From contig JAVMKO010000002.1 of the NCBI GenBank assembly GCA_032164245.1, positions 93,199,340-93,263,339 of the forward strand: a DNA stretch of 64,000 bases, read 5' to 3'. Shown one piece after another: positions 60,003 to 64,000 of the stretch. Numbering within the stretch: the first letter of the stretch is position 1; every line of letters starts with the position of its first letter. A model generated the notes under the pieces. That model was not told where the DNA came from. It saw nothing but the letters and a program-made list of their open reading frames with translations, and ran no database searches. The stretch comes from Sternotherus odoratus (taxonomy: Eukaryota; Chordata; Testudines; Kinosternidae). Position numbers and translations under genes: made by a program.

Positions 60003-60222
60003 TAATAATATAATAATAATAATAAATGGAGATATACCAATCTCCTAGAACTGGAAAGACCTTGAAGGTCATTGAGTCCAGTCCCCTGCCTACACTAGCA
60101 GGATCGAGTACTGTCCCCTGACAGATTTTCTTGCCCCAAATCCCTAAATGGCCCCCTCAAGGATTGAACTCACAACCCTGGGTTTAGCAGGCCAATGCTC
60201 AAACCACTGAGCTATCCCCCCT
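60003..60222 (-). mobile_element. Cry I / tortoise Pol III SINE in intron 1
   Basis: Near-identical in layout to 17532-17758: tRNA-type head on the minus strand (gatagctcagtggtttgagc, B box gagttcaatcc) and CR1-like tail, ending in a TAA/TTA-rich run (60002-60026 on +). It lacks the 24-bp duplication of the other copy. Confidence 0.9.
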
Positions 60223-61580
60223 CCCCCTCATCCCAGAGTAGCAATGGGTCTCAGCCTTTCCAGATTACTGGACCTTTTCAGGAGTCTGATTTGTTTTGCC
60301 AATCCCAAATTTCATCTCACTTTAAAAGCTCTGGCTTCAGCCTTACCTAATGCCCTAGTCAGTGCGCCTTCTGCCCTGGGCCTCAGCTGCTGTCCCTAGT
60401 GATCCCATTGAAACAAACTCAACTGCTGTTGAAAACAACTGATATAGTATAAGTAAGTCATTGTATGAAATTTTAGTTTGTACTAACTTTGCTAGTGCTT
60501 TTTTATGTTGCTTGTTGTAAAACTAGGCAAATATCTAGATGAGTTGATGTGTATCTCTTGAAATCTCTGCATACCCCCGATTGAGATTTCGTGTTCTAAA
60601 GCATTTGTCAGGACACATTATGTGAAGTTAATTATAAATATTTTATTGAAACAGCTGAACTTTTCCTAATCTATTTGCTTAACCTTTAGGAACATGAAAA
60701 AATAATCATGTGACTTTTAGGAGCTTTATGACAGCTGCATTTTTTTTTATTTTTTATTTTTTGTTAAATTGTGTGCAATTTTTCAAATCACTGAACTTGT
60801 AGACAGATGTTCTTCTGTCCCCCTGATAAATAACCATTGCATTACTGTTTTCAAGGGAATCTCTTCCCTCCCCTTCATTCACAGAAATGAGATTCTTAAC
60901 TTCAAAGCCAAATTTGAACCATTTTAAATATTAATGCTATTAAACAAGACTTTTTAAATAAATTCATTCAAAGCACTAACACATGATTGATGTTCCATAG
61001 ATTTTATGGCCAGAAGGATCAGATTAGATCTTTTGTATATAACACATGCCACCTAGAATTTCACCCCGTTATCCTTGTTCCAAAAGCTGTGTGTACACCT
61101 CTAAGTTGTTTTTTTTTGTGTGTTATGTGAATGTGTACTTACTATATGACAATGTAAACTTAGCTCAATATACATGCTTAACCAAAATCAGAAGTACAAT
61201 AGTCCATATCTGAAGTGTGGAATAATGAAGTTTGTGGGATTTTTAAGCCACTTGTGTTTTCTAACTCTTGATATTTTGTCAGGTGCTTTAAGCTATGTTA
61301 ATGCAATGTTATTACTTTCAGTAGGTATGGCTGTATAATTCAGGATTCAGTAGACTGAGACCTTGTCTGGAAAGATTTGATAACATTGCCATTTGTTCTA
61401 ACTAAAACTTTTACTTTAAAATGAACTTTTTCAGAGTGGTATTCACATAGTGACAAAAAATAACTAGACCTGCATTAGGAAGATGTGAAAACTTGTTCAT
61501 ATTCCTCTTTAGGTTACTTGAATTTGTGTTTATAGCACCAAATAGTCAGTCTAAAATACTCAGACACCCTCCCTGATTTG
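60223..61580 (+). other. Intron 1 of the DEK-like gene, no feature
   Basis: AT-rich intronic sequence with a T-rich stretch near 60740-60765. No exon or repeat recognised. Confidence 0.5.
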
Positions 61581-61584
61581 AGAT

Positions 61585-61772
61585 AACAAGCTGGTTCAGG
61601 CTGATTGGACTAACCTTGTTACCTCCTACCTGGTTCTTGCCTACTTATCTATACCTGCCCCTGGACACTTCCACTGCTTGCATCCGACGAAGTGGGTATT
61701 AGCCCACGAAAGCTTCTGCTTCAAAACTTGAGCTAGTCTTTAAGGTGCCACAGGACTCTTTGTTACCCCAGT
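61585..61772 (+). mobile_element. PLE 3' UTR fragment
   Basis: Contains gcatccgacgaagtgggtat, cccacgaaagcttctgct and tctttaaggtgccacaggac, the PLE 3' terminal pattern in a subfamily slightly different from 25330 and 44925. Confidence 0.75.
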
Positions 61773-62217
61773 AATATTGTGACAGGACTTTTATCCAACA
61801 GAAATGTCTGATAGATACATTTAGACTTGGACAAATTAGATTTTTATTGGTAAATGTCAGTAAACATCAGTTGCATTCTACAAACACACAGGAATGAAAA
61901 AATATTTCCATCAATAATACTTTCCCTATCTGTAAATTTAAATTAAGAAAAATGTTGTTTGAAAATTTACTAGAGTTTGATTGAAGGCTATTTAATGTGT
62001 ATATTTTGACATAATGTGGACAGTTTGTATTTTAATGGTTACAAAGCTTTAACTTTTTGAAATGTCATTAAATCATTCTGACCTCCATAATTTCTCACAA
62101 CTGAAAATGTTTAAAATAAAGCTTAAAAATCCCAATATCCATCAAAATTATATATAAAAAAATAGTTCTGCCATGTCTATATAGATTCAATAATTTTTCT
62201 TAGATATTGCAATAGCA

Positions 62218-62380
62218 ATGACAGTTCCCTTATGTTCCACAGAAGCACTCACCATGTCTTCCTCAAAAGAAGATACAATGTCTGCTGAACAAACAGATGA
62301 GAGAGAACCTGAAACTGAAAACAAAGTTGAGGAAAGTGATGAGGAAGAGGAGGAGGAGGAGGAGGAGGAAGAAGAAAAAG
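62218..62380 (+). CDS. DEK: DEK-like chromatin protein, exon 2 (N-terminus only)
   Basis: DEK binds DNA with preference for supercoiled and cruciform forms, acts as a histone chaperone and works in chromatin and mRNA processing in the nucleus. Exon 2 is 62204-62380, with acceptor tttttcttag before 62204 and donor aaaaag/gtaggt. The first ATG (62218) gives 54 codons plus one base. The translation ends in a Ser-Asp and a run of about 15 Glu, then Lys and a Gly split by the intron (phase 1). DEK proteins have a short Ser/Thr/Glu-rich N-terminus followed by such an acidic run and then Lys-Gly. The NF-Y/YY1 promoter and non-coding exon 1 agree. In-frame ATGs at 62254 (strong Kozak, caccatgt) and 62278 could be the true start. 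The SAP-like DNA-binding domain lies outside the window. Other acidic nuclear proteins cannot be excluded on this short exon. Confidence 0.65.
62341..62379 (+). repeat. DEK: GAG/GAA trinucleotide run in coding exon
   Basis: An imperfect (gag)n/(gaa)n run codes for the acidic stretch. Length polymorphism between individuals would be expected, with in-frame change only. Confidence 0.8.
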
Positions 62381-64000
62381 GTAGGTATATATGCAAAGAA
62401 AGGGAATATTTAACAAATAAGGGCTGAATTAGGTGTCAAAGTATCCGATTATTCATCAATATTCTTTGGAGAAATCAGTGTTCAAGAATGAGTGAAATGT
62501 AACAAACTAGAATAGCTTTGGGAATGAAAGAGGGTGGCATGGCTCTATGTGCAGATATTTCCTAATGTCTAACATGAAAATCCAAGTTTATTTTATTAAA
62601 CGTCCGAACTTAATTTTAGGAAATAATTTCATTTTTTTAATGTGACTAACTGTATTTGTAATACCTGTGGCATGTCTTCATGTGGAGAGAAGTCTCGGTG
62701 GACCCTGTTGTTGCAGTGGAAGCAAGCATCACATGGACTCTTACATTATATCCATGTAATGGATGTTATTGTGGTGGGCAGTCCAGGGAAAAGAATTTCC
62801 TGGTTTCTGTGTACTTGGCAGAGAAGGAGTTTACAGTTGAAGGCTGAGACTCCATCATGGAAAGACTTGGTCTAAGTAGTTTCTATTCTGGGAATCCAGT
62901 GGAAGTTATAAAGAGCAGCTCACCTGAACAAAAAAGAAAGTTCATGTGTGTCCACTCACCACGACTGCCTGTGGTATGATATGTATTGACTAAGGTTCAA
63001 TCCTAATAGTTCCACACTGGTCCAGAACAGTGTGGTCCTCAACTCTGTGGCAGACAGCCAATATTGATACAATCATAATGGAAATCTGGCCTCAGATAAT
63101 CTTTCAGAACCAGGGCACCTCACTCCATCCCAAATTGAAGAGCATTTTACCTCACTGCTTGTTTCCTGATAGTGTGGAGCTCCATAGGCACAATGTCTCT
63201 GAGGAGTTAGCTTATATCCTATTTGCATCTTAGAAGCCTTCAACAAGGACTGATAATTACAAGTGGAATATTTCTTCAGTATGTTGCAAAATCACAAATT
63301 AGCATGGGGAATTAGCAGCAGGAACAGTAACTGAAATGACATAGACATAATTTAAAAAAAAAAAGAAATCCATCAATTTCATTTGAAGTATGTCAGACTG
63401 TGCTGGTATCTGAACTCTGACAGTTTGGAGGTTCTATTGGTCTTCAGTCTGATTTTGTGAATACCATTATTTCAGCCTTCATTTTGAGTGTCAACTTGAT
63501 TATGTGCATCACTGTTTAATGTAACTGTCATGTGGGACTGCATCAATCCTCTTGTGTTAAGAAAGGTTTGACCCTGAATGAGGGAGTCATCACTGGCCGT
63601 TAACTATTCAATAGCGTTATCCTGGCAGGACAATGGAGGCTACCAGCAGAGACACTAACTGGTAAACTAGCAGCCCACACACAGTTGAATGTGGAAGTTC
63701 CACTCAAGGGCTGGATAATGGAAAATCACTGCATGAGAAAGTAAAATATGTTTCAGGTTGGCTTTAAGAGAGAGGCTTTCTAAGTGGGGGGAGACACCAT
63801 TGCCAGAAGAGAAAAAGGTGCTGGATTTCCCTAGAGGACACTGACCAAAAACCCCAAAGACTTGGGAGTGGTGGGGACATTGGAGGGAGAGATTTGCATT
63901 CAGATGCTGTTTGTTTATCTATAAATCTGTAACTTATTAACCATATACACTTTGTTCATAGAAAAAGTATAAGTTCCTTTGCAAAGGCTATGAATTCCTT
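62381..64000 (+). other. Intron 2 of the DEK-like gene, no exon found
   Basis: Begins with the donor gtaggtat. No exon encoding the Lys-rich segment expected next in DEK was found. The stretch of about 62650-63920 has somewhat higher complexity and several frames of 60-77 codons (62642-62875, 63030-63233) that end in stops and show no domain; it may be an old retroelement body but I cannot name it. Confidence 0.5.

Noticed and set aside
1..64000. CRISPR array, operons or prophage
   Set aside because: No regularly spaced identical repeats, no dense coding, and clear vertebrate repeats and introns.

Overview
The window looks like nuclear DNA of a hidden-necked (cryptodiran) turtle. The main evidence is the repeat content. 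Three tRNA-headed SINEs of the tortoise Pol III / Cry I type carry CR1-like tails. Around them are CR1 LINE fragments, Penelope-like elements (PLEs) with a GIY-YIG remnant, a non-LTR retrotransposon of another clade, many GC-cored non-autonomous hAT elements with 8-bp target duplications, Tigger/pogo-like elements with TA duplications, Harbinger-like MITEs, a Helitron and two solo LTRs. Introns, CpG islands and GT/AG splice sites are those of a vertebrate. There are no operons, ribosome binding sites or CRISPR arrays.

Only one gene is supported with reasonable confidence, at the right end on the + strand. A TATA-less CpG-island promoter (about 58.85-59.75 kb) has an inverted CCAAT box and a YY1 site. 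It is followed by a non-coding exon 1 ending at 59217, a 3-kb intron, and exon 2 (62204-62380). Exon 2 holds the start codon and a glutamate run ending in Lys and a split Gly codon. I read this as the 5' end of DEK, the chromatin architectural protein. The rest of the gene lies beyond the window.

The left 58 kb is intergenic and repeat-rich. In other amniotes the gene facing the DEK 5' end is RNF144B, transcribed away from DEK. No RNF144B coding exon was recognised, but two minus-strand promoter/first-exon-like blocks (about 10.99-11.32 kb and 49.35-50.13 kb) could be its non-coding first exons or lncRNA starts.

Layout: 0-11.9 kb, sparse hAT and MITE insertions. 11.9-15.4 kb, CR1 broken by a Tigger element and a hAT. 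15.4-25 kb, SINEs, a GC-rich hAT, an LTR candidate and the Helitron. 25.1-28.2 kb, SINE, PLE and hAT. 28.3-33.9 kb, a run of small hATs. 35.3-39.5 kb, two solo LTRs, one with a nested hAT. 40-45.9 kb, MITE, CORE-SINE, Tigger, an unidentified ORF pair, CR1 and a PLE with inverted arms. 47.4-48.5 kb, a decayed copy of a Cys-rich multicopy gene family, then a Tigger MITE. 52.1-55.6 kb, MIR-like, CR1, non-LTR reverse transcriptase and PLE. 56.5-58.2 kb, a large hAT with a second hAT inside. 58.8-64 kb, the DEK 5' end.

All calls come from reading the sequence and from remembered family features; nothing was searched against a database.
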